Positions 54,811 to 64,000 of a stretch of DNA of 64,000 nucleotides are shown here, piece by piece. Below the pieces are notes generated by a model, which saw nothing but the letters and a program-made list of their open reading frames with translations, ran no database searches and was not told where the DNA came from. Each line of letters begins with the position of its first letter. Positions within the stretch are counted from its first letter, which is position 1. The stretch lies in NCBI GenBank assembly GCA_020744425.1, contig JAGMUV010000038.1, forward strand, positions 1 through 64,000, read 5' to 3'. The DNA is from Dactylonectria macrodidyma. Its lineage: Eukaryota > Ascomycota > Sordariomycetes > Hypocreales > Nectriaceae. The position numbers and the translations under genes are program-made.

Positions 54811-54873
54811 AGTATAGGTGTGACATATACTTGTTTGTGACATAAGCTTATCATACACGTTACCATTTTTGGG

Positions 54874-55109
54874 GTGTGTGTAGATACTATTTACTCCAAA
54901 GACCCAACACTGCCAGGAGCATTCAAGTACGTCGGGAGACATGATGACGTTATGGTGCTGGAAAACGGGGAAAGGCCAACCCAATCACCATTGAAGGCGA
55001 GATTTCAAGCTCCCCGCTTGTGGACGGTTGCATCGTCTTTGGGACAGGCAGACCAGCTGCTGGGATTGCCGTGATTCCTTCCAGTTCCACGGCATCAATG
55101 ACTGGATGA
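54874..55109 (+). pseudogene. Adenylation-domain (ANL) fragment, NRPS-like
   Basis: VDTIYSKDPTLPGAFKYVGRHDDVMVLENGER resembles the region of acyl/aminoacyl-adenylating enzymes around the GRxDD hinge in NRPS-like reductases. After a frame change near 54985 it continues NPITIEGEISSSPLVDG and IVFGTGRPAAGIAVIPS to a stop at 55107-55109. Only ~75 residues remain and the left side is the MITE end, so this is a relic. Confidence 0.6.
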
Positions 55110-55308
55110 ACCAGAGTGCGTAATCAACCAATTCAACTCAACTGGTACCTCCTCGCAGTTGGATTGACATCCGGCCAAGTATATTTCAGTTGGATTGAAG
55201 TTGGAGGAGGCTGCTCTCAATTGGATTGCAGTTGGTTGTTTCCGACCAACGGATATCTCCGATCTTCACGTCTTAACGCCGATCCCACTCATCACTACCC
55301 ACTCATCA
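55110..55308. other. GTTGGATTG-rich spacer
   Basis: Several AGTTGGATTG words in both directions between the adenylation scrap and the hAT fragment. It could be the terminal DNA of the hAT element. Confidence 0.3.
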
Positions 55309-56226
55309 CTACCACGAGGGTAGGACAATACCCTCCCTGCTCCATGACCGCATACTCTGTGCCATTCCAATAGTGTGTCGATCAAGACGAGTTCGTAAAG
55401 GTGATACCATCTTTCCCGCGCTACTGAACGACCTTTCAGTCTCTGCTGACATTGTAGGGATAGACAGCAAGTCAGAGGCCATTCGAGAGAGGTTCGGATA
55501 CTCCATGTCGTGCTCCTTCCACCAAGAACGAGGGCTGAATTGGTATTTGTCGTCGCCGGGGGTAAAAGTCTGGATATAACGTTCGTACTCATCAAGCGCT
55601 GGGCGCCGTTGCGAAGGATCTCCCGCTCTGCCATCTGGATGCGCCCTTTTGCGTTTGCCGAGCGACTGTGCCAGGAACGCGTCATATCCAGAGAGTGCCC
55701 TTCGGCTGCTCGCTGTCGACAGCATCGCTAAGCCAGGAACCACACGAGTAGCATACTCCTCCTTCCACATCTTCTTGAGTCTCGTCGAGTAATCTTCTTC
55801 CCACTCCGTCGCATCCGCATGTCCTTCCCAGTGGTATTGAAGCGCCGGCCGCCCAAAGCAAGGGTGAAGGACTACAGCACCGATATACGCAACAGGCCAG
55901 AGCTTATCGTAGTACTCGTTAAGCTTCATCCACGCAAGGTTGATATGGGTAGCAACCATATCAGCGCTGTCCTCTCCCAAGCCATCAAGGACGTCATGAT
56001 TCTGCTTGAGCTCCTCTAAATGCGTTAAGAGATACTCAAAGGATGGAAAATACTCCCATAAGGAGCCGGTGTTAACATGATCATCCTCGCTAGTCTTCGG
56101 GTTGCCTTGTAGACGAACGGATATCTCATCAAACGGCCGCAAGACCTGAATAAAAACCTCAACCACGTCCCAGTCCTCTTCTGACAGCTTGTCGTCAATT
56201 ATAGAAGGCTTTATTGACTTTCTCTC
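55309..56226 (-). pseudogene. hAT transposase, C-terminal fragment
   Basis: The frame is open from 56226 without a start ATG. It holds the end of the RNase-H-like catalytic domain (EDWDVVEVFIQVLRPFDEIS, WPVAYIGAVVLHPCF) and the hAT dimerisation region: YPNLSRMASDLLSIPTMSAETERSFSSAGK. It runs to a stop at 55309 after SREGIVLPSW. The N-terminal BED finger and first catalytic residues are missing. It may belong to the same family as the fragment at 40494-41147, but the two do not obviously overlap. Confidence 0.85.
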
Positions 56227-56531
56227 CTAGTTACCTTCAGGACCTGGTTGCTGAGGTCCAACAGTTGAAGGTGAATCACTTGCAATACCCTAACATTGGT
56301 CTTGGCAACCCCAATGTTCTACAGCTCTCGCTGGTTAACGAGCTCTCCCTATCCTCCAATTTGACAGAAATGCAATTACCCATTTTCCGTCAATGTTACC
56401 TCGCTGCTTGCTTTCCCCGTCCCAATCGATTTGCAATCCAGGAGTATTTCTTGTCCTCCTTCGCCCATGCCCGTAGTTGCGCTTGCACACCTTTGCCCTT
56501 TTCTTCTAAACTTCGGTGCAAGCATTCAAAA

Positions 56532-57050
56532 CTACTCTGTACTCTTCCCCGCATGGCGCCCACAATGGTGCGGCTTCTTCGGGCTCGGCATGTAGCAGAA
56601 CCCGCGAGCGCCCTCGCTCGCAGGCGGGCCAAAGCGTTGGGTGAAAAGGCAGTACTCAGAGCGGCCGGCGTCAGTGCCCATCCAGTCGCGCAAGTGACGT
56701 TGTAGCTCACATCGAGAGATGCCGCACTTGCGGCAGTAGACTTGGCCATTAAACCTTAGGCGCTCGAGAGCTTGGGAGTTGGGGGTGCCGCTGGTCGTCG
56801 TCGTCACTACATTATCGGCGCTCCGGGGATGGTTCGGATGGTAGATGGGGAGCCCAGCTAGGCGCCAGGCCCACTCGAGGTCATTAGGGCCATCGCGACG
56901 GGAGGAGAGTGAGACGAAGCCGTGGAGGTGGCGGTGGATTGCATAGAAGTGCTTGTTGGTGAGCCCGAAGCAGGTGCTGTCGATGAGGTCGAGGAAGTCG
57001 AATGTGGCATAGAGGAGCTCAGAGGGGAGGTCGGTGATGCCCATGCACAT
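56532..57050 (-). CDS. F-box protein with C-terminal cysteine motif (172 aa)
   Basis: F-box proteins are substrate adaptors of SCF ubiquitin ligases, binding Skp1 through the N-terminal box. Residues 5-40 form the box (ITDLPSELLYATFDFLDLID, then CFGLTNKHFYAIHRH). A CRKCGISRCELQRHLRDWMG block with several Cys/His follows, then EYC and a second Cys cluster near the end (GFCYMPSPKKPHHCGRH). This F-box plus zinc-like tail combination is common among small fungal F-box proteins. The start is ATG 57050 or 57044. Single exon, intact. Confidence 0.75.
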   Translation of the reverse strand: MCMGITDLPSELLYATFDFLDLIDSTCFGLTNKHFYAIHRHLHGFVSLSSRRDGPNDLEWAWRLAGLPIYHPNHPRSADNVVTTTTSGTPNSQALERLRFNGQVYCRKCGISRCELQRHLRDWMGTDAGRSEYCLFTQRFGPPASEGARGFCYMPSPKKPHHCGRHAGKSTE

Positions 57051-59014
57051 GACCAAGTCGGAACGGCGCGGGGTTTTGCTTGCTTAGGTTGATAGGACTG
57101 CTGCTCGGCTTTCCTTGTGGATTGTTAATCATGAGGCGGCTGTGGTAGGTAATTGGGGGAGGGTGTATCTTCTTGATGACGTCGATGCGAAGGAGATGAA
57201 GAGGGAAGGCCCCCATCAGTTTCTGTTAAGTGGGGTGATCAGGCGACCGCTGACTTCGTCCAGAAGGCATCCCTACTTCTTTTCGATTTTGCAATGATGT
57301 CCGCACCGCCATTGGAGAGGGGTCGCTTTTTACCGCAGCAGTGATGGAGCGATTGCGTCACTAATACGGCAGGAAGAAATAAGCTCGCCAATCAGATCGC
57401 AGGCGCCGCCTTTGAAATCATACCCTGTTACTCTCTTTCCTCCAAGGTTCAAAAAAACCATTCCACGAAATCCAGTATGGATGGATCCACATATGGATCC
57501 ATTTCCATATCCACAGGAGAGGCAAACCGGTCGCGGTTTGCGCAGAAGAGCCTTGAGGAACGAAGAATGGCTAGGGCGGTTTTGAAGGTGCTTTAACAGC
57601 ATTGACGGCCAAAAGCCTGCTATGGAGATTTTCGCAAGTGCTATTCCCAAGGTTGCGCGGGATCGTCTTATTTTTTGTCCCGAATTGTCTGTATGTATGT
57701 ATGTATATTTTTCGTCCGGGGGCCGTGAGGCCCGTAAAGTCCCCTATTGGGGCACAGGACGTGCTGAGCTAGAATCTCTGATGGCGGCTAAAAGGCGGAC
57801 GGGTACCCGTCCCTCTAAAATTGGACGGGCCCGTCCCAATTACTGTATTCGGTATCGGCTCCTCCGTCATCGGACCTTCTATCTCGTCGTGTTCAAAGTA
57901 TGTGACTCGACTCATATCCAGTGTGCATGTCTGCAAATTTAAATAGAAACGTCTAAAATTTATGAGGCTTTAGGCCCTTGAATTTTGAGCTTATCAAAAT
58001 TTCACTCCGATGGATTCGACACAAAGACGATTACCAGCTTCGTTCGCCAACGACTGCCTCCCACCTGAGGGCGAATATGAATCACGGGATGCCTTATTCC
58101 AAGCGATTCCGACTCTCGTATCGTTCATGCTTTCAAGGCGATTGACAATGTGATTTGCGGGATACAGGGTTCTACTCTGCTTCGCCGGCTAGCTTACGTT
58201 CGTCTGATGCAGCTTTCACTTTTGTGGAGAATCTCGTCCGCTTCGAGCGAGAAAGTGGGTGGGTGAAGCGAGGGGATGGTGAGCAGGCTTCACGGTGTCG
58301 GGCGGGGGAAGGCGTCACGTCTGGCGTTGCATGAGATTCTTGGGCAGAGGCTTCTTGAATTTTCGCAGCAAAACCACTGTGCTGGAGGATGGACTTGAAT
58401 GCCTGTTCATGTCATAAATTAGACGGACGTCACACCTGGTGCAAAATGGTCTAGGAAGTGCAATGATGGATTCACATGGATCCCTTGTCAACTGCCAATG
58501 TTTCGGACATCGATAAGATAAGACATGGAAAACAATGGGTGGCTGAGACGGGCGAAGTCAAGAAAGGCATAACTCAGGGGCACAGCGTGGACGGGGTGGG
58601 AGGGGAATTTGTACTGGCCATCAATTTCTGGTGCCCCCGACCCCTGCAGATGTCGAAGCTTAGGCTGAATTTCGTATCAACGGCCAAAAGCCAAAGAGGT
58701 TCGCTTCAGCCATTGGCTTAGCGAGTGTTTCATCGCGAAAGGTAAAAAAAAAAAAAGCCTCCCTTGCTTCACCATATTGCGCGGGCGACTGATCCTGCCC
58801 TGAAACTTTCAAAGGGGTAGTCCAACGAATTCCAAATGGTGTTATCAATGTTTGACGCTTGCCGGCACCATTCGCAAGGGCTTGTTGGCGAAAAGCGAAC
58901 AATGTAAATCAAGCGGTCCCCACACAGGTAGCCGTGTCTCCATCACCAACTTCCAAATCAATGCCATCAACAGCTTAGTCAAGTCGTCGTAGTGGCAAAT
59001 TGAAACCCGATACG
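57051..59014. other. Intergenic, no gene recognised
   Basis: Short frames only. There is a GTAT microsatellite at about 57691-57708 and a poly-A run near 58745. The last ~150 bp is the promoter/leader of the transporter gene. Confidence 0.4.
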
Positions 59015-60737
59015 ATGACTCAAAGCTCTCTCTCATCTTCAGCTCCACACAAGCCAACACCAGTCGACATCTCAGGCAGCGTCTTTTTCATCTCGTCTTC
59101 TGGCAGAGTCCTTCAGCTGCCGATTCCGAGCAATTCTCCACGCGACCCATTGACATGGAGCTGGAAGAAGAGATTGGGTGCCTTTATGGCCATTCAATTT
59201 TATTCTGTCGTCGCTTCATTTGAATTGACGACTCCCGGTGTTTTGGATCACGCGATGGAACTTGAGTTCAACCCCGAGGTAAGGCATTCTGGCGGTGAAT
59301 GTAGCGTCAACATGCGCTGATAGAATACCAGACTATAAAGCCATTTAGTATCGCCTCCTTATCTTCAGTCATAACGCTCTTCACAGGGCTCGGGTTCCTT
59401 TTGAGCATTCCAATCTCAACATCAGTTGGTCGACGACCAGTCTTCCTTGCAGCTGCGGCCATAACCACCATTTCCACTCTCTGGGCAGGGCTGAGCGGAG
59501 ACTTTGTTCAACTCCTCATCGCCGTTTGCCTGCAGGCAATTGCTGCTGGTAGTGCAATCAGCATGGTGAGTAAAGTCCCTTTCCTGCTCCCTGCTTCACT
59601 GTTAACGTATCGCTCTAGTGTCAACTCATCATCCTCGATGCCACATTCATTCATGAGCGCCCCTTTGCACTTTCGATATACTGGTGCTCGGGTGGCGCCA
59701 TTGTTAAACTCTTTTACATACTATTGCCATTCACAACCGACCTGCAGACAAAGTGGCGGCCTGTTTACGATGTCTGGTTTGGCATGTGCCTTCTTTCTTT
59801 TGTATTAACCCTACTCTTCGTACCAGAGTCCTTCTTTCTTCGCCCACCAGTCGCACTGGATGGACGCGTCCTGGTACAAAGCGGCACAGAAACAGTTCAT
59901 ATTTATGACGATTGGAGCAACCTCTCTTGCTCAACGAACCAGAAGCCGTTGCCGGACATCCCTCCTACTAATACCATCGGCAATCGACTCAAGATTACTC
60001 AAGCACCTGGCACTACATGGCGATCGTTGCCAGCCGCGTACATGCAAATGCTACTGTGCCTGTGCAACCCTCTCATTCTCTGGGTTGCCTTACTCAATGC
60101 CTCAATTCTGACTGGAGTCATCTTGCTCGGCCTTACTCAACCTGGGATTCTCCTCAGTCCACCATGGAACCAGGATCCCGCAATGATGAGCACATATCTT
60201 GGAGTGAGTGGCATGGTGGGGGCATTGCTCGCTCTTCCCGTTACAGGGCCACTCATCACTTGGTCAATTCGGTATTTCGCCTTACGAAGCAACGGTACTC
60301 GCCACGCCGAGGTCTACCTGCCCGGATTTGTACCGCCAGTTGTTTCTGCATTTTCAAGCGTTGTATTGTTTTATCTTGCTTTCCAGAATCAGTGGCCACC
60401 TCCGTGGCACTATACAGCTTCGGCATTGAGTGTCTTCAGTTACACGTCAGGGAACGTGGCATTCGTGCTTTGGATGACAGAGGCATTCCCCAGCCTGGCA
60501 GCGGCTGCATTGGCGCTCTTTATGTTTGTCACGAACATGGTCAGTTTTGGGGTAGGGGCCCTGATATTGACAGCACTCAACGACGACTGCATTACGAAAC
60601 CAAGCCTAGCCATCATGTGTATAATCGTCGGGTTGGGGGTTGTCGCAGTGCCTGTGTCCTTTTGGGGGGAAGCTGCAAGGCAGTATATTCACGGGCGACC
60701 AGGCTCTACGGAGAAGACGGCCTTGAGACCTCAGTAG
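59015..60737 (+). CDS. Major facilitator superfamily transporter, three exons (538 aa)
   Basis: Exons 59015-59278, 59332-59565 and 59619-60737 join in phase 0 across two 53-bp introns (GTAAGG...CCAG and GTGAGT...TCTAG). The N-terminus is cytosolic with RDPLTWSWKKRLGAFMAIQFY, typical of fungal DHA1-like drug/metabolite exporters. The GRRPVFLAAA segment is motif A-like in the loop after helix 2. HERPFALSIYWCSGG follows helix 4. A long central loop (about 255-320) separates two six-helix halves. C-terminal helices are clear (ILWVALLNASILTGVILLG, AAALALFMFVTNMVSFGVG, IMCIIVGLGVVAVPVSFWG). Substrate cannot be told. The model is intact, with no lesion seen. Confidence 0.85.
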
Positions 60738-61457
60738 TAGAGCCTTATCAAGACTGGGTCCAGGAGGAAAAATTGCGGAACATTTGACTTACATCTTTCT
60801 AGATCTACTATGTACTTTCGATCGTTAAAAGATTTCTCTAGTAATTACTCTCTTTAATCTCTATTCTATGAACATTAATAGCGTATATGCTACCTTCACT
60901 CAGTGAGCCACTTCGACTAATACTTCAGCCTCCTTGAGACCGAGTCTGAGCTATAGTAGATCGACTATTTCAAAGGCGCAAGCGCCGGGCTCGCCAGTCA
61001 ACGAGAAGCGGGGCTTGTCAGGATGGCGACATCGATACACCGGAAGCCGGGACGCACAAGGAATCAAGACGTCGCTCTTCCTCTACCCTAATCTCCGACA
61101 GCAACGGCCCCGACTCTCCTTCCCAGCACGGCTCTGGTGCCAGCAGGCGGATAAAAGAGAGGAATGGGGTTGCTTCCACTCCGGAGTGAAGAAATTCAAC
61201 TGCCTCTAACAAAGATACAACCATTGTCTGAACCAAACGAGGCCTGGGCAAAGATGATTAGTGTTGCGACCCCATGAACGAAACAATGACTGACGCGAAG
61301 GGACCCCTCCATTGGGATAATGTCTTGGGTGTAAAAGGTGCCAAAGCAAACCACACGTCGGCGGAAGGGTTGTTTGCTTTGGGATCATCGGTGATGACCT
61401 CGAGAAGACGCACAAAGCGATGCTCTTTGGCCGCATCGGCTAGCTGTGTCAGTATCT
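60738..61457. other. Intergenic, no gene recognised
   Basis: Three-prime flank of the transporter gene followed by sequence that may include decayed Tc1 DNA (IIGDDLEKTHKAMLFG-like reading near 61385-61435). Confidence 0.35.
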
Positions 61458-61622
61458 CTAGCGACCATTGCCGAGCCCAAGGCTCGAGGCATTAAGATCA
61501 TCGAATGGCCGCCTTTTTCACCCGATTTAAACCCTATTGAGACCGTGTGGAACGAGATGAAAGAGTATATTGAGAAAAACTTCCCGGAAGATCAATCTTA
61601 TGATAGTTTGGACCACTCCTGA
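61458..61622 (+). pseudogene. Tc1/mariner transposase, C-terminal scrap
   Basis: The plus frame reads ARGIKIIEWPPFSPDLNPIE followed by TVWNEMKEYIEKN. WPPxSPDLNPIE..W is the hallmark around the last catalytic acid of Tc1 transposases. Upstream catalytic regions are missing or frameshifted and a stop follows at 61620-61622. It is not continuous with the N-terminal half at 33845. Confidence 0.8.
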
Positions 61623-61926
61623 TTCTGGACATTGGAACCCTGAGGGTAATGCTGAGCCATTGCAATCGATAGGGGCGCCGACAAATTGGTAGGGTTCGCC
61701 TTTGGCGCGCTTCAAGGAATTCAAGAGGCAGTGTTGCGAGAGATCAAACGAAGGGAGGAAAATAAGAGGGGTATTTAGCATCCTAGTGCGTGTACTTGTA
61801 CAATATTATGCGACAAATATCACCATGAGGTCAACTTCCGTTACATCCATATAGTTCGGCGTCGTAGCTCCGCTTAGAGAACCTGTTTGGTGAGCCGCTA
61901 ACTTAAATTAATAATCGAGCCAATAG

Positions 61927-62538
61927 AAGCCAAGATTGCAACTACACAGCCCTCCAGCTAAGACCAGGGACGGACATGAGGTACAGTTCGGTACCAACCA
62001 TTTTGGACACTCTGTTCTCTTCAAACTTCTTCTACCCACAATGTTGCGCACGACAGAGCTCCCGGGCGCTGATGTTCGGCTCGTCTTTCTCGCCAGCTCC
62101 CTCTATTCCCAGGCCCCGCGCGGGGGAATATTGTTCGAGAACGTCCACTGCATACAGGAGAATCTAGGCACGTGGACGCGCTACGCGCAGAGCAAGCTGG
62201 CGAATATACTATATGCGGCCGAGGTGGCGAGGCGGTACCCCAAAATCACAGCTGTATCACTCCACCCTGGGATTGTGGGAACAGGTTTGGTTAACGACCT
62301 CGGCCTGTTCTCGAAGGCTCTGGTCTATATAGGCGCTGGATTCAGACCAAAGAGTCCAGAGGATGGAGCCAGGAATGGACTGTGGGCAGCCACGACGGCG
62401 CTGAAGAACATCAGATCTGGGGCATATTACGAGCCAGTTGGGAAGGAAGCTAAGCTCAATTCCACCGCTAGAGACGAGGACTTGGCCAAGAAACTCTGGG
62501 ACTGGACAGAGGAGCAGCTGAAGGCTATCGATATATAG
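61927..62538 (+). pseudogene. Short-chain dehydrogenase/reductase lacking its N-terminus
   Basis: NAD(P)-dependent SDR enzymes use a Ser-Tyr-Lys active site. This frame begins in the middle of the fold (TRDGHEVQFGTNHFGHSVL). It keeps the Ser strand (VRLVFLASSLY), the active-site Tyr and Lys (TRYAQSKLANILYAAEVA) and the HPGIVGTGL strand, and ends normally at AIDI. The first ~100 residues, with the Gly-rich cofactor loop and NAG motif, are absent; an in-frame stop lies just upstream of 61927, and no exon carrying them was seen before it. Family members usually have about 300 residues, so this is a 5'-truncated relic unless a distant exon exists. Confidence 0.75.
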
Positions 62539-64000
62539 TAATGGATGCACTGTACACAACTGACGTCTGGGGAGCGTCTGAATATTGAGGCATTTTTGGT
62601 TTGAGTCAGTTTCAGATGGTATTTATGTATGCAGCTGCGTACTTTGATTTCCAAGTCGCTCCCTTTGGTTCTTCCAACTGATAAAGGACAATTGAAGAAA
62701 ACAAACAGTTTTTTTAACTGTTCTGGGTTTTATTTTTATAAATCGGGCCATATTTTGCGACACTCACGTCTTACCTACATCTGCTGAGGCAATCGCTTTA
62801 ATCGACATATGAAAACGCGCCAATTGGTAGTAAATATGTCGGATTCCCAACATGCGGTAGGATAGATAATAAGATACCCTTTCTGTCAGATATGTCAGAG
62901 GCGAAAGTTGCCACCTATTGCCACCTATTGCCACGAAGCTTAGCAATCAGCTTCTAGCTGATTCTATACAAAAGAAAAAGGGTATATAAAGCTTGCCCTG
63001 AAACATCAAGACATAGGGGGGGCGGAGATAATACACAATTTTTTCACCCTAATATTGGACACTTTCTCGATGTTCTGCTGTAGAACGAAGCTATTCAGGG
63101 TAGGCAACATGATGTCCTAGTGGTCGTTCGTAATCAGGGTGGGGGCCTTAATATTCTTAAGACGGTCAAAAGTTGGCGAGGTCGATAGTGAAAGAGAAGA
63201 TGGCTGTTAGCTAGGACCGCGCTCCCTATCTGACGAGATAGCCCCAGTGCTCTTCTCCAACTACCTTTCGCTTTTAAATTCTCTTCTACTAAGCATTGCT
63301 AAGGGCCAGGCTTGACTCAGGCGGGTAAAAGAACAGGAAGAGCATGTCGTCCAAGGTGGGAGGCTTATCGTTGTTTGCACCGGCGCTCACGCCAGGCGAG
63401 AATCCGACGACAGATACCCCGCAGGCTGCCCTGTTGCCATCAGTTTGACAAAACAATTACCTGTCAATAAACAGGTTGTGAATCTCTACCCGTGGTCAAG
63501 ATGGCTTCGCTAAGTCTCACGACTGCAGAGCTCCCAGGGCCCACACGAGGACTCCGAGGGCCCTTGATTGATTTATCCTGCTAGGCCAGGGGTCCTGATC
63601 ATTCGTGCCGGAGCCGAGGAGGGGGTGGGGCTTTTAGTCACCTTTTAGTCGTGATGAGAATGCGGGATACCTAAATTATGGGACTTTTTGAGATATGCGG
63701 CAGGGGTGTTAAACTCCGAACACGTGCTGAGAACAACGCTATAATCTCCGGCTCTAAGATGTGTTTGTAGTAATGGTAAATTCAATTTTGGACGGCTCAT
63801 AAAGTTTCAAAGGAGACTGTGAGAGAGGGTTTCAATTGAACATTGCGTATTTTGTTGATATTATTATATGTCTGGTATGAGGGAGAATCATTAATTGCAT
63901 CGGAGGCTTCGGACCTGAGGTTAAAAATTGGGAAGCGTTGTATCAATCGCACAAAAGCAGAAGTAGCAGCAAGGTTTAGCAGCACGGGCAAGGTTAACTC
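62539..64000. other. Intergenic, no gene recognised
   Basis: AT-rich to mixed sequence with short frames only. A small CCACCTATTG direct repeat lies at about 62910-62935. Confidence 0.4.

Larger units (their letters stand above)
47410..54860. mobile_element. Second related MITE, split by the gypsy element
   Basis: Left part 47410-47799 and right part 54811-54860, about 435 bp without the insertion. The ends are 42-bp inverted repeats with three mismatches (ACGTATATGATAAGCTTATG and relatives), flanked by TA (47408-47409 and 54861-54862). Length, AT-rich interior, doubled subterminal motif and the internal TACAGTAT match the MITE at 46538, so the two are sister families. Confidence 0.85.

Noticed and set aside
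1..64000. CRISPR arrays, bacterial promoters and ribosome-binding sites
   Set aside because: Introns, LTR elements and fungal gene families show this is nuclear fungal DNA; the tandem repeats lack unique spacers.
1..64000. Heavy repeat-induced point mutation
   Set aside because: The copia and gypsy coding frames are nearly intact and not visibly C-to-T degraded; a dinucleotide index calculation would be needed to exclude mild effects.

Overview
The window looks like accessory, transposon-rich chromosomal DNA of a filamentous ascomycete (Pezizomycotina). The basis is: short 49-61 bp introns with GT-AG ends and TACTAAC-like branch points; homologues of the developmental regulators FlbA and NsdD; STAND/NLR proteins of the HeLo-like-NACHT-ankyrin type; and typical fungal Ty1/copia, Ty3/gypsy chromovirus, hAT and Tc1 elements. 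An Eurotiomycete is plausible from the FlbA and NsdD resemblance, but that is inference. I saw no rRNA, tRNA or CRISPR.

Layout. 1-11 kb holds a three-exon orphan gene (144-1237), a single-exon protein with a possible N-terminal acylation signal (2083-3513), degenerate DNA with 15-19 bp tandem repeats (3.9-5.9 kb), an ankyrin protein (6933-7685, minus) and, divergent from it, a FlbA-type RGS protein (about 8015-10264) with a GC-AG intron. 11-24 kb is gene-poor. It contains an ankyrin fragment, a small three-exon gene (15889-16414), an unknown 405-residue protein (18869-20086, minus) and a spliced secreted-peptide gene (20949-21640, minus). That precursor has a signal peptide, an acidic pro-region, a Lys-Arg site and a very cationic six-cysteine C-terminal peptide.

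24-36 kb is an NLR graveyard. An NLR gene (24230-32098, minus) is split by a complete copia retrotransposon (26225-32046) with identical 153-bp LTRs and a 5-bp target duplication; the NLR also carries an internal deletion and a nonsense codon. Next come a MULE scrap, the N-terminal half of a Tc1 transposase, a truncated second copia element, and an amidohydrolase fragment colliding head-on with another NACHT fragment. 37-39.7 kb carries an orphan gene and a 456-residue protein with a nucleotidyltransferase-like GS...DxD signature.

40-57 kb has a BED-hAT fragment, an intact NsdD-type GATA factor gene (45087-46439), and two related 440-bp MITEs with TA duplications. The second MITE is split by a 7011-bp Ty3/gypsy chromovirus (47800-54810, coding on minus). 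Inside that element, antisense to pol, lies a two-exon gene for a Zn2Cys6 / coiled-coil / acidic-tail protein. An adenylation-domain scrap, the C-terminal half of a hAT transposase and an F-box protein follow. 57-64 kb holds a three-exon MFS transporter (59015-60737), a Tc1 C-terminal scrap and an N-terminally truncated short-chain dehydrogenase.

Most of the window is transposons and relics of the self/non-self NLR repertoire. The likely functional host genes are the FlbA-type and NsdD-type developmental regulators, the MFS transporter, the secreted peptide, the F-box and ankyrin proteins and several orphans. The two most novel-looking items are the cationic six-cysteine precursor and the antisense transcription-factor-like gene carried by the gypsy element.
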